Positions 21,861 to 33,743 of a stretch of 64,000 bases of DNA are shown piece by piece. The stretch's first letter is position 1, and each line of letters opens with the position of its first letter. This DNA is from Pyricularia pennisetigena (Eukaryota > Ascomycota > Sordariomycetes > Magnaporthales > Pyriculariaceae). Under the pieces are notes generated by a model that saw only the letters and a program-made list of their open reading frames with translations, was not told the DNA's origin and did no database searches. The stretch spans positions 5,241,316 through 5,305,315 of the forward strand of contig NC_043744.1 of NCBI RefSeq assembly GCF_004337985.1. Reading direction: 5' to 3'. Both the position numbers and the translations under genes were made by a program.

Positions 21861-24800
21861 CTCAGGCTGGGGAGATTGCTTGTTATTGGCAGGTACCGGA
21901 GCCCGCTGGTGTTGTTCTTTGGAGGGCTGCTGGGCCAGTCGAGGCGGTTCTTTTGGTGCTGGCTTGGACTGTTGAAACGTGTTTGACTGCAACTGTTGGG
22001 ATGGCCTAGTGGTAGGACCGGCAGCGGGCCGTACAAAAGGTGCCGGAACCGCCTCCTTTTGCACTTGCGGGGACGACGGCAACCAGTCTCCCGGCTTTTG
22101 CTCTTGGAGGGCGTTGGCGGAGGATGATGCTGGCTTCGGCGGCGGCATCGGCTTTGGAAGAACCCCTCCTTTAGGCGGCACGGGGGGATGTTGCTGCTTC
22201 GATGGCTGTCTTTGTCCTGTTGACTTTTGTATGCCCTCCGGCTGTTGCTGTGACTGCTTCTGGGCCAGAGCTCCAACGTACGGTTGTGAGGAAGCTGGTC
22301 TGGAAGCACATGCTGGGTTGGCAGCAGCTGTAGGCTGTATATGCTTTCGCTTAACGGGCCCAGATGCAGGCATCTGCGGCGCTGCAGTCTTGGGTAGTTG
22401 CGCCGCAGTTTGCTTTTCGGAGGGTTGTCCTACGAAAGCACTCTTTGCGCTTGCCTTTGGGGTGGCTACCGGACCAGGGGCTTGCTTCAGGGAAACAATT
22501 GCCGCAGCTGCGGTTTGGGAGACGAAAAGCTTCTGTCCATTGGCAACGAGAACGGGGCCAGAGGAGGTTGTCTTTGCGGCAGTGGGAGGAGGAGGGTTTG
22601 TGGCCACCAAGGCCAATGGGGCTGACTTGATGTCTGCAAGCCCCTTTGCCTGTGGTATCGGTTGCGCTGAGGGTTTCGTCTCACCGGCTCCCTTTGCTGA
22701 TGAGGCATCGGCAGCAGCCGCAGGTTTAGCAACGGCAGACTTTGCAGGGTTTACAGCCTGTGTCACTACCAGCGTAGCCTTCACGATCCCGGCTGCCTTC
22801 TCTCCAGCCGGAGCCTTTGACAGGGGCTGCCTAGGTACTGTGTCCGGAGAGACTACCTGCTTTGCGGCTAGAGGAGCAGCGGTATTGGCTTCCGGGCCCT
22901 TTTTTGCCTTGGCCGCGGTTATAGCCCCATTTGTGCCCGCAGTTGCTGCACTGGGTGTCTCAGTCTGAGCCTTAGTCTGGGCTGAGGGGGCTGGGTTCTT
23001 GGCCGCAATCGCAGTGGTTCCATTTGCAGGCTGAAGCTTTGCAGGTGCCGACCCAACTTTCTCATTAATTTGCAGCTTTGCCTGCGCCGCCGTTGCTGTT
23101 GCAGCAACTGTACCTGTATCCGGAGCATCCAGCTTGGCTGCGGACTTAGAAGCTCCCGCCGGTGGTTTCGCAACCGAGTCCTTGGTCTTTGGTGCTGCAG
23201 ATGGTGTTTGCTTATTGCGAATGGCCTGGTATTCGCTGTTCGACTCAGCCCAGTCGCGATCCCACTTGGCCACGTCGGCTCCCTTGGTCTTCTCATAGGC
23301 CGCAAAGAGCAAGCCCGCCACGGCAAGAGCCTTGTCGGCGTCATTCCCTGTCTGCTTTTTGGCAGCTTCTAAAGCGATAGCAACACTAGTGCGCTTCTCT
23401 GTATCGTGGCACATCACCTGGGCGCCGCTGTCAACGAGCAACTTGACCATCCTGTCGCTGACCTTTGCCGCCGCGTCTGCACCTACCCAGCCGTCAGACA
23501 AAGTGACTCTCAACGAGGACACAGCAAGCAGGAGCGCTGTAAGCTGCCTCCCGTCTGCGGCGTTGACGTCCGCCACCTTCTCCTCAAGCGTCCGCTTGTC
23601 AAGCAGCAGCTTAGCAGCAGCGAGGTTCCCGCACCGCACCGCGTGCATCAGAGGTGTTCGGCGGTCGCGATCCGCCTTGTCGACAGCACACGTCTTTCTG
23701 AGCACCAGAAGCTTAACGACGCTATAATTATCACTCAGTACCGCGGCGCTCAGGGCCGTCTGGCCACTCTCATCTGCGGCATTTATATCCGCACCTCCAG
23801 ACTTGGCATCAAGCAGGACTGCAGCCAGTGCGTGCGATCCAACTTCAGCAGCGAGCATCAACGACGTCTTGCCGTTGGGCAGTCGAGCATCGACCTGGGC
23901 ACCAACTTTCTCGTCCAAGAGCGCTTTGGCGGCTGACCTGTGCTCGTAGTAAACAGCATGATGCAGCGGCATGTAGCCTGCACTATTTGGCGTATTTGCC
24001 AGATTCTTGACCGTGCTGTACTTCAAGATTGCCTTCAGGGCGTCGACATTACCCTGCATGGCAGCAAGATGCAATGGCGTATTCCCGAGTTGATCTCTGT
24101 CCTGTGCATAGGCTATCAGAGACTTCACCACTGGTCTATGGTTCTGCAGGGCGGCATAGTGAAGCGGTGTCTGATCCCTAGAATCGACCTTGCGGACCTG
24201 TCTGGCCTTGCTCACTGCAGGCAGCGGCGTCCTGAGCCCGTACAGAGCAAACATGTGCAGCCAACCGGCTCCTTCAAAGGCTCGGTCTGCTTGCTTTCCT
24301 TGGCTCTCTTTAGTCTTCTGCTCCCGTTGTGGACCAGACAAGGACGAGACCAATGGGCCGAGGGCACGAGACCGTGCTAGTTCTATGAAGTCTTCCAAAA
24401 ACCGGTCTCCATCACTAGACGTAAAACCGAACCATTTCAGGCATGGGTTCAATGTTCCGGCACCAGCCTCGACTATGTGGGCGTGTCGGAACCAAAAAGA
24501 CTCGGCATATTCTGAGAATGCTAATTCGGGGCGAGTTGCCGACGTCTTGGTGGCGCAGGGACCTTGAGAGCCCCTGGACCGCCACTGTAGGTCTCGCATC
24601 GCAATGTTGAGGAATCTCAGGCATGTGCTCACCATGCTGAGATGCACAAAAGACTCCGGCGAGGGAGAGACGGTGTCTTTTTCAACCTTTTCGGCGGCGA
24701 CTTTTGGTGGCATGACGAGCTGTGCGAGAGAGTTGTGGATTGGCCTTACAACCTTGCGGCCACTTGTTGCGTCTGCGGTAACACTAAGCAGGCCTCGAGA

Positions 24801-27107
24801 CAGATGCTTGACAATGCCCTCCATGTCAGCCTCTCGGGCCAGGAGTTGACTGGCGCCACCCTGCTGAGGGCTGAAGATGCCCGAGAGGTTGGTCATGTCG
24901 GAATCTATCTTGCCGTCCATCTCGACAGCAACAAACAACTCGGGAAGCGTCAACGGTCTTGATGCAAATGTTGCCCACTTGATCATATTGAGGCCCCGGG
25001 ACTTTTGCGCTGGGCTTAGTGCGTCAAGATTGTGTTGATACAGATCTCTAGGCTGTTTGGCTGACTCCAAGGGCTTTTGCTGTATGCTCTGCTGAGCTTG
25101 CTCGCATAGCAACCTCGCCCAGAGAAAACTGCGCTGAGCCCGTTGCAAGATCACACCTTTCTGGTCTAATGCACAGACTTGCTCAAGCTGTCGATACACA
25201 TACGCTTCGAGATCTTCGACATTGTTCTCTCCCATATGTATGGATTGCATGTGCCCTTTCTCCTTGGCAGCAAGTTCCCGTGTGCTGGTGACGCAGATCT
25301 TGGAGCAAAACCGCCGACTAGTCTCGGTAGGCTTGGCCCCCGATGTTGGCGTGGGACTTGAGTTCTGTAGCAGGCACTTCTGGAGATCGTCCAGAAGCTC
25401 ATCTGGTTTCTCACAAACATCAACACCATCCACAAAAATGAGCACGTTTCTGTCTTTGAGGGCACAAGGCAGCGCCTCCCTGCTTATGGCTTCAAGGAGC
25501 TCGTCGGGCTTCCACACGGGCAGAAACCCTGGTGTTAATGCTATACGAAGGCGGTGGTGTCGCCGGATGAGCCGCTTCAGGGATTCTGGTTTGTGCGACA
25601 TGAGCTGATGAGCCAAGGAGCTCCAGAAGCAGAGTCGCCATTGCTCTCCTGCCAAGTTCACTGCAGATGTTTCCTTGAAGGAGTATCCAAGCACTAGCGT
25701 TTTTGGTTGGCTAGCGGTGATGTTCTTGGAGATCTGCCTGGCAAGGGTTGTTTTCCCGGATCCGGTTTCGCCTTGTATTACAAGAAGACTGTTTGTTGAA
25801 CTATTGAGCCATTGTCGATACTGGGCGTTTTTCGAAACCCTGTCGATGGTGAAGGGAAGAGAGGTAAGTGTGTCGAGTTCTTTTGGCTTGCTTTGGGGGG
25901 ACACCTGCTGGCAGGCCTGTTTTAGCGATGCAAGACATTCTCGAAGTCCAGCGATTGTTTCTTCTTTCTTCTTTGGTTCTGACTGAGCCTCCTTGATCGT
26001 CGGCTCCATCGTCTTCTTTGATGTGTCTGGCACCTTCGGCACGACAGCTGGCGGCTCCCTCTTTGCTGTACTGTTTGCCTCTGGCTTGGCACCCGGTTTT
26101 ATTCCTTTCTTGCTATCTTGCTGCGTTTGTTTCTTGGCCGCCGGATCCAGCTCCTTCTTGCTCGGTGCAGGCTTCGCAATCGATGGGCTCTCAGTGAGTT
26201 TTGCAGCCTCAGCTATGGCGAACGCAACGTTCTTATAATTATGATCGTTGCGAGTGTAAAACTTTACCATCGTCACATGATTACAGCTGATCATGGGAAT
26301 TATCTTCTCTCCGGGGACATCGAGTATGGCACTTTCCCGGGGAACCAGGCATCTTTCCGAACCATTCTTGTTCATGTTGACCTCCTCATAACATGACACT
26401 AGTACAACGTGGGACTTGATGTGGTTGCGGAAGTCAGTAGAAAGTTTGTCAATGCCGCCTGGCTCGGCCTGAAGTTTCTTGAGGAGATCTGGACCAGGGG
26501 GTAATGCCGCCTTTAGGCCCCCCAAGACAAGCATGTCGGCCATGATCTGGTGGACGGTTAGGCTTCCCGCTCCTCGGTGGGGAACACCCAAAAACATGAC
26601 ACCTTTTACGGAGCTGTGAACCCCAGGATACTCCTTTTGGTTGATGTGAGCTGTGACAAGTGCCTAGGCGTGATTCTTTTTGTAAGCCGTCATAGGGTTG
26701 AAATGGAACAAAGCACGTACCTGCTTCACTACCAATCCTCCTACACCATGACAGACAAACACGAGCGGTCTGTTTGACAACCTGCCATCTCGGGCCCAGA
26801 CGAGACTCTGCAGCAATAGATGTGAGAATGTCCGCAAACCACTGCCTTTTGACTCTGTGAGCCAGGACTTTGCATCATAACCGTAGCTGTAAACGCGAGC
26901 ATCAGGAAGATTCTCGCTGGGAAGAAAATCTCGAAGCCACAGGGGCCCGACCATGCTGTTCTCGGCGGAAGCCGAGGCAGTCCAAGTGGCGAAGGGGTGG
27001 CCATCTAAGCCAGGCACTGCGATGATGTCCAGGCCATTCGGCTTCCACCCCCTGCCACCATCTTGGAAAAGGGGATATAATCCCAACAGTGGCGTATTGT
27101 CAGCCAT
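21783..27107 (-). CDS. NLR-like protein: alpha/beta hydrolase - NACHT - ankyrin repeats
   Basis: Fungal NLRs of this build are thought to act in self/non-self recognition. Exon 1 (26721-27107, start MADNTPLLGLYPL) and exon 2 (to a stop at 21783) join in phase 0 at VVKQ/ALVTAHINQKEYPG, together 1,755 residues. Residues about 25-290 form a hydrolase-like domain (DIIAVPGLDGHPFATW, VYSYGYDAKSW, FLGVPHRGAGS). The nucleophile elbow reads CHGVGG where family members usually have H-S-L-G-G, so serine is replaced by glycine. A Lys/Pro linker leads to the NACHT domain with Walker A GETGSGKTT (about residue 425) and Walker B VLIFVDGVD. At least six ankyrin repeats follow (about 955-1210; TPLHYAALQ, TPLHLAAMQ, MPLHHAVYY, TSLMLAAE, TALSAAVL, TPLMHAVRC). 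An Ala/Lys/Pro-rich low-complexity region then runs into the frame change near 21850. Confidence 0.85.
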
Positions 27108-29531
27108 AGTGTATGCCAGCCCGAATACTGTTTGACGACTCGTACGGATGGGCAGAGTTATTCTGACAGCAAAACGCTTGCTTTGAACTGGCGTCGAGTG
27201 GCATATAAACGAGAACAAACTGTATATGTCTCCTTCGAGGAGACAAGGGTGCTCCGGGCTCTTGAGCGGGTATAGGTATAACTTTCTTTGACGTTCAAAA
27301 CAGTAGTTGGGATAGGAGCCAGACACGCTGCAAATAGAACAATGCACCTCGATCAGCGGATAATAATTATGATATGCGTCTCGCACCCGTGCTTGCTTGA
27401 TGTAGAGGGTACGGCCTTGAGAAAATAAGGAGTATAGGTAGGCTGCAGATGGAAGCTTATTGTTCAGACAGAGCTGGAACAGCACGTAGATGATTCAGTC
27501 ATGGGCAGACGGAGAATGGGGGAACACGCTGAATATAAGCGTCCAGGAAAGAGTATACGGAAGATCCAATTAATCTGTTGGTGACGAGGTACCGAATAGA
27601 TGATGCAGGGCAACTCCAAGGTAGAAAACAAGGGTCCAAAAGTGGTTATCCAGACAGATCCCGAGACAGTTTGGCATGGCATCCTGGGGAAGATGTCACC
27701 AACGGCATCCGTAATAACGGGGCCGATACAGTTGCCCCGTTGCAGACTTGGCCAACAACGGGCTTCATAGTGACCCATGGTACAACGACTGACTGCAATC
27801 ATTTGCTGAAATCTGTTTGAAGTATTGATAGCAACGAGATTTTTTATGCTCGCCGTCTCATCGTTGACTCCTTTGCTTTCCGAACTCGAATCAAACAACC
27901 AAAAATATTCCCGCCAAACAGCTTTCACAGCCCGATGGCTCGCTATATTGAGGCTACAGCTGAGAGGCCGCAGCGATAGAATTTGCCCATGTTTTGCAAA
28001 TGTTGTTGGTCGTTGCTTGCATGATGCGACAGCAACGTGATTAGGGGTTGGACACACAATGGCCTAATCTCACACTCAAAAGTGGCCCCTAAAGGCTGTT
28101 TCGGAGACGTACCCGTGTGATGAGCGAAGAAGCACGGCACAGAGTTGTGATGCCAAGGCTGCTTTGAAAGTGGACTATGGTAAGGCTGGCCTGACAAGAG
28201 TCGGGTAGCAATTGCTTAACGCGATATTGGCTGGGGCCAGGGGGCTTTGTTGGGCGTGCTACAGTAGTTAGTGAGTGGACCGCATGCTCCAAATGAGACG
28301 CTGTTCTCGGTCCACCTAAGCGCTTGACCACACCTCGTCCCTGCGCTTACCAGGTATGAGATGTCTCATTCGAGCCCGCCGAGCAAAGAGTCCAGTTTCC
28401 TTGGCCTGGCCTGGCCACCGGCCACTTAACAGACCAAAAATGACAATTGTACAGTACCGTAAACCGCCAATACCAACACCTCCCCGGGCCTTTCACCCCT
28501 GCGTCTGCAACGGCCAGACCTGATCGATTTGCACAGCCTAGCTGCCGAGTAGCTCTCGTTAAATGTGAGAAATCAAGGCTTGCGTCTGGTTGATTCTTGT
28601 CTGGGAAAGCACTCGGGATTCATATTGAAACCCTACTCGCTCGACCCCTACTCGATCGACAACGTGCCTGCGAGAGGTAAAGCATTTTAAATCAGGGCAG
28701 AGGTTTTTGTTGCGTGTTCGGGAGCTTTGTGTTATCAAAGCAAGCCATGATTGAATAAGCACAAGACATCATCAGAGTACGTCCACAGTTGAAGGCCAAC
28801 CAAATTGTGAAATCCGTGGATGCGGGGAGTGGGCCCACATTCAACCAATCAATACCTGTTTAGACTGCTTCTACTGTAGGAGAAAAAGGGACAGGAGCTT
28901 GCTTGGCTTGGTACCTGATTCCTGAGTGATCGAACTGGCAATCGAATGTTGACCAAAGCATCGCACAATGTAGCAGATTCGATTCAACCGGGGTGTTCTC
29001 CCTTCATCCCCGGATTACTGATCGCGCCCCGGTGTTGACAATTTTTCTCGACCTGCCAAAGGAAGCTAATGTACGGCCGAATTAAGACACCCGTAGATAT
29101 CGATGATCATTACACACGACCTCTTGCCTCCCGATCACTATAGACGTCCTATATGTTGGAACCAAAATTGAACCTCTCTTTACCGACCCCTTTCAAAAAG
29201 CAATCGCCGCTGTCTGTGAACACTGAGATTTCAGGTTTACCCCAGAAAGCAAAAGCGGTCTTGATTTCCATTTAAGGGGAAAGAACAAGCAGCCGAGAAG
29301 CTTGGCTTTTGACGTCATAAGCTATCCACCGTCACTCAGCCAGTGCCAACGCGCTGGAGTCCTCCGCCAGCCAAACACATAAGAAATCTTTAAGCTCAAC
29401 GAGTTGTACCGAGCTTTCTAGTCTCAGCATAGCTACGGTATTGGTGTCACTGGAAGCACTTGTTGAAGAGAGAGAAAAAAAAAAAAAAAAAAAAAAAATC
29501 TCCAAATCCGAAACCAATTTGACCGAACGTC
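27108..29531. promoter_or_regulatory. Head-to-head intergenic region, NLR and CDF genes
   Basis: About 2.4 kb lie between divergent starts. Minus-strand frames at 27464-28057 and 27943-28331 have no recognisable domains and I leave them out. A poly-A run (about 29475-29498) lies only about 33 bp before the CDF start, inside its leader. The rest is unremarkable. Confidence 0.5.
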
Positions 29532-31035
29532 ATGGTTGGGAAACGCGTCGTCTTCAACAGCCAGTCTCAGCCGCTCCTCAAGTCAAAAAGCCATGGCGAC
29601 ACTAAGATCCAGAACCACGGCACGCCGCGCCAGCACCGAGTCGAACGCGATCTCGAAAATGGCAACGAGTATTACAGCTACAACAACTCGCCTCTAGCCC
29701 GCCGCCGACCAAACATATGGCGCTTCCAGGATGCAGCCCAGACGGTCATAGACGACAATCGCCGTGCTCAACTACAGAAGGAGCTGCTGCACGGCATTGA
29801 CCGCATGATCTTTGAGAAGTCTCGCAAGTCACAGGAAGAGATTGCTCAGGTCAAAAACAAGAATTTACGTGCGTTCTATGAGGAGCAGAACGAACGCATC
29901 AACGACTGGCTCGAGGTTGATGCCTTGGTCATGGCTATCGCCGACGACGTGCTCGAGTCTATGGATCCGGACCCGGACCGCGATGGACACATGGAGCGGC
30001 ACGGCGGCCTTCATGATGTGCACGGGCGCATCGACGAACTGCTGCCACTCGAGGTTCAGCAAAAGCGAGCCAAGGAGAAGAAGAAGGCGACCTGGGCCAT
30101 CAACATCAACGTGCTGGCAAACATACTGCTGGTGTTTGCCAAGATCCTCGCTGTCTTCACAACCGGCTCTTTATCTCTGCTTGCCTCCTTGGTGGACTCG
30201 GTGCTCGATTTACTATGCACTGTCATCATTTGGACGACGAACAAGGTCGTTGGATGGCGTCTCGACTCGCTTAAGAAACGTTTCCCTGTTGGGCGTCGCC
30301 GGCTGGAACCTTTGGGTATCGTGGTTTTTTCCATCATCATGGTGCTTTCTTTCATGCAGATCCTCAAAGAGTCTGTTGAAAAGCTGTGGCCCCTGGAAGG
30401 ACACGTCGAAGACCTCGGTTCCACTGCTGTCGGCTCCATGCTGGCCACTATTATTCTCAAGGGGCTGATAGGACTCGGTTGCCTGCCAATAAAAACGACC
30501 CAAGTTCAAGCTCTAGTCCAGGACTGCAAGACCGACGTCATCTTTAACACCATCTCCCTGTTGTTCCCATTCATCGGAGCAAAGGCGCACATTTGGTGGC
30601 TCGATGTAAGTGAACTAGCCCACCAAGTCAAACCTCGTGCAGCACAAGCTAACGCCAACGTAGCCTGCCGGAGCCGCTCTGTTATCTCTCTATATCATGT
30701 ACGACTGGGGTAAGACATGTTTCGAAAATATCATTCGCCTATCGGGCGAAATTGCCGACCGCCACACACAGCAAAAGCTCATGTATATGGCATACCGCTT
30801 CTCGCCTGTGGTTATTGGCATCAAGAACATTGTGGCCTATCACTGCGGCGATGGAGTCTGGGCAGAGTTCGACTTGCTGCTAGATGAGAACACGAGTCTG
30901 CGCAGGAGTCATGACATTGCGGAAACGTTGCAATACTGCGCCGAGGGCCTGACGGAGATTGACAGGTGTTTTGTGACAACCGATTACTCTTCTTCTGGGC
31001 CTGCTGGGCACGGGCATGCCATCGAGTCTAACTAA
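29532..31035 (+). CDS. Cation diffusion facilitator (probable Mn-type CDF transporter)
   Basis: Two exons (29532-30605, 30664-31035) give 481 residues. CDF proteins export divalent metals from the cytosol by proton exchange. After a long soluble N-terminus (about 190 residues, charged, helical), membrane segments start at WAININVLANILLVFAKILAV. Segment II carries the metal-site motif as SLASLVDSVLDLL (DxxxD) and segment V as QDCKTDVIFNT (DxxxD). The DxxxD pair is the pattern of the manganese subgroup, so Mn is the best guess; Zn or Fe transport is not excluded. The C-terminal cytosolic domain (GEIADRHTQQKL to the end) has the usual CDF ferredoxin-like fold pattern. The RRRLEPLG segment between helices is a typical CDF signature. 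Confidence 0.9.
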
Positions 31036-31834
31036 GACTTGGCTCGCGTTGTTGTGTTGAAGTCGAAAGATTGAAGTTGGAAACCTGGTAGATGCATTTT
31101 GTATTGAGGGCGGGAAAACAGCAAGCTCTTGATTAGGGTGGGATATATGGAGCATTTTAGATTCCAGACTGAGTCACAAAATCGGGTTGGAGATGAAGGA
31201 TGAATTAATTAAATGACTTGGCAAACCACAATTAGAACGCGACGCGCGACACGTGATTGAACTCCGTATCGTTGAATCGGGACATTCAATGACATAAGCT
31301 AAGCGTCAAGCCTGACAGGGGTATGGGTATGGGATTGTTTGTGAGAACCCCTAAGCGGCAAGCGCCAGGAGCACCGCCGTCGTGGGTGCTCATCCTTTTG
31401 CCTGAGCCAGCTGAAGTTGGGCAACAATCCAATGTGCTTCGTTCCTACCGGGGACTTTACCTTATCTAACCAGTCTTATTTGCCTTGCCGCCTAGTTTAG
31501 CTGATCCCCTCTGTTCAACACCAAGCAAAAGCTTTTGTTGCTAATTTTGACTTTGTCTCACATCATCTCAAGTCAGAGAGGCTTGACGTTTATCGCGAAT
31601 CCACAATACATACATAGTACATCCTAGCGCAACAATCCTCAAACAGTCCAAATCCCGGTAAACTCAAAATCCTAGAATATCACGAACACGGCTCAGCTTC
31701 AATGGCATAGCGCAGGCCCTAGACTACGTACCTATCTACAACATTCTCAACCTCGAATTACGGCCCGACGCTTCTAGACGGGACCTCGACCTCCCTTACC
31801 AGCCAGTTCCGAGACATTCCTGTTCCGACCCATC
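31036..31834. other. Intergenic, promoter of the Tvp38-like gene
   Basis: About 800 bp lie between two genes on the same strand. The last 250 bp are CT/CA-rich leader-like DNA. No coding signal is seen. Confidence 0.5.
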
Positions 31835-33135
31835 ATGCCGCCGAATCATGCCCTGGCGGCCGAAGCCCTCTCGATGTCCTCCTCCTCACCCGACTCCGAC
31901 CGCACATCCTCCCCAGAATCTGCAAGAGGCACTTCATGGGCACCGCGACCGGGCAGGATAACACCATCGCGCCGCCTGTCCTCGCGTGTCGGACACTACA
32001 CGGCTCCCTCGACGTCCACGCCGGACAGCTTCCCAGCCCGCATCCTCCAACACCTCGAGACCATTGGCCGGCAGGCCTGGATAATCTTCCTGCGGCTACC
32101 TCGGATCCAACAAGCCGCTGTCGCAGTGGCCGTGGTCGCCGTCCCGATCGTCTCGATCCTTTTCCTCATGTACAGCCATGCAATCTTCACCTGGCTCGGG
32201 CCCATCGCCAAGGCCTGGCGGAACCTGCCGGGCGGGTGGCTGATCATCTGGTTCATGGCCTTCTTCAGCGCCTTCCCGCCGCTCTTTGGATACAGCACCG
32301 CCATGACGCTGTCGGGGATGGTGTATGGGTTCCCGCTGGGCTGGCCCATCGCCGCCTCGGCCACCGTGGTGGGGTCGACTTGCTCCTTCATCGCAAGCAG
32401 GGGCGTCTTGAGTCGATATGTGCACAACCTCGTCGGTAAGGACAGGAGGTTCGTCGCGCTTGGTCAGGTGCTCAGGAGAGATGGGTTGCTGGTGCTCACG
32501 GGGGTGCGGTTCTGTCCGCTGCCGTACAGCCTGAGCAATGGTTTCCTGGCGACGATTCCGAGCATCACGACCGCAAACTTCGCCATGGCTACGGCTTTTG
32601 TCAGGTGAGTTTTGCGTTCCCTATCCTAGCCTCCTAGCATCTGCCATTGGATTTTACAGTACCATAAAGGCCACCATTCTGACATGCATGGGCGCATCAC
32701 AGCCCCAAACTCTTGATCCATGTTTTCATCGGTCACCGCCTAGGCCTCCTCATCGAAGAGGGCGACACCATGTCAACCAGCGACAAGCTCATCAATTACG
32801 CAGGAATGGCTGCGGGAGGACTGGTCGGCACGATCGTGGGTCTTGTGGTGTACCGGCGCACGATGGCACGGGCGGCGGAGCTGGCGAGGCAGGAGAACGG
32901 AGGCGAGGACGGCACGGGCGGCGAGGACTACGTCGATGCGGACGCGGAGAATGCCAGACTCATGTCTGCCGTGCTGGACGAAACGGACGCGGCGGCGCTT
33001 ATGAACGACGACGACATCTCGCTCTGGGGGGATCACGATTATGAGACGGAGCAAAGACGGCTTTCAGATGAAGACGCCGAGACGCGCGGGAATGGGGTCA
33101 AGATGGCCAACGAGGCGGCTACTAACGGCAGGTAA
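31835..33135 (+). CDS. TVP38: Tvp38/TMEM64-type VTT-domain Golgi membrane protein
   Basis: Two exons (31835-32604, 32703-33135) give 400 residues. A Ser/Pro-rich cytosolic N-terminus (about 75 residues) precedes several membrane segments. The VTT (SNARE-associated Golgi protein) core is recognisable: FSAFPPLFGYSTAMTLSG, the Gly/Pro-containing GFPLGWPIAASATVVGS, and the RFCPLPYSLSNG loop with its conserved Arg-Phe-x-Pro. A last helix (YAGMAAGGLVGTIVGLVVY) is followed by an acidic tail. Yeast Tvp38 sits in the Golgi with other Tvp proteins; related VTT proteins act as lipid scramblases, so membrane lipid handling is plausible. Intron 1 uses gtgagt and joins in frame at VSPKLLIHVFIG. Confidence 0.88.
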
Positions 33136-33743
33136 CCGGATATAATTGTTGTCGTTCTGATTATATCTATCATTGCGATATAGAGAGCGTGGTTTCTGCT
33201 AATATTGACACGATTGCTACTCACCTAGTGTATACATGTGCGTTGGCGTTTTGGATTATAGAGGGTTTATTTCATTTGCTGCAGCTTCCGGGCTGTTGAA
33301 CTGAGCTGTTGTGTGCCTACAGGTAGCTTTTGGTACCTAGTATCCCTGTGCATATAGCCGATGTGGCCAGCTAAAATCATCGGCATCAGACATCAATATC
33401 GCTAGTGCAAATCCTCGATCCTACAATTATCGAGCTTCAGAATCGACAACCAATTGGGTCTTTTTTTTTTTTTTTTTTTTTTTGTTGGAATGGCGGGTTA
33501 ATACAATAGCTGCATCAACAATCGTCTCGCCTCGTTTTCTGCATTGGATGCTCAGACGGTTGATTGCTTCTTCGCTGGTAAACAAGGCAGCTTACCTAGT
33601 GCGGGGATGGACGCAGCATCCAATACCCCCGACAATATCCGCGCCGTATCTCGCTTGACCTTGAACATCCTTTGCCATTACCTCGACAAAAACATTATCA
33701 ACTATCTTTAAACTCTATCTCTTGTCACATTTTCTGAGCTTTA
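33136..33743. other. Intergenic with poly-T tract
   Basis: About 600 bp between co-directional genes include a poly-T run of about 22 nt (33462-33483). The tract lies some 260 bp before the aminopeptidase start. No coding signal is seen. Confidence 0.5.

Noticed and set aside
21850..22309. Upstream half of the second NLR-tail frame (starting about 22309)
   Set aside because: Here the NLR frame itself is coding; the other frame is basic and looks like an out-of-frame reading. Only the part after about 21860 is coding-like.
27464..28057. Minus-strand frame of 197 codons in the NLR/CDF gap
   Set aside because: No domain, no splice partner, low-quality protein composition.
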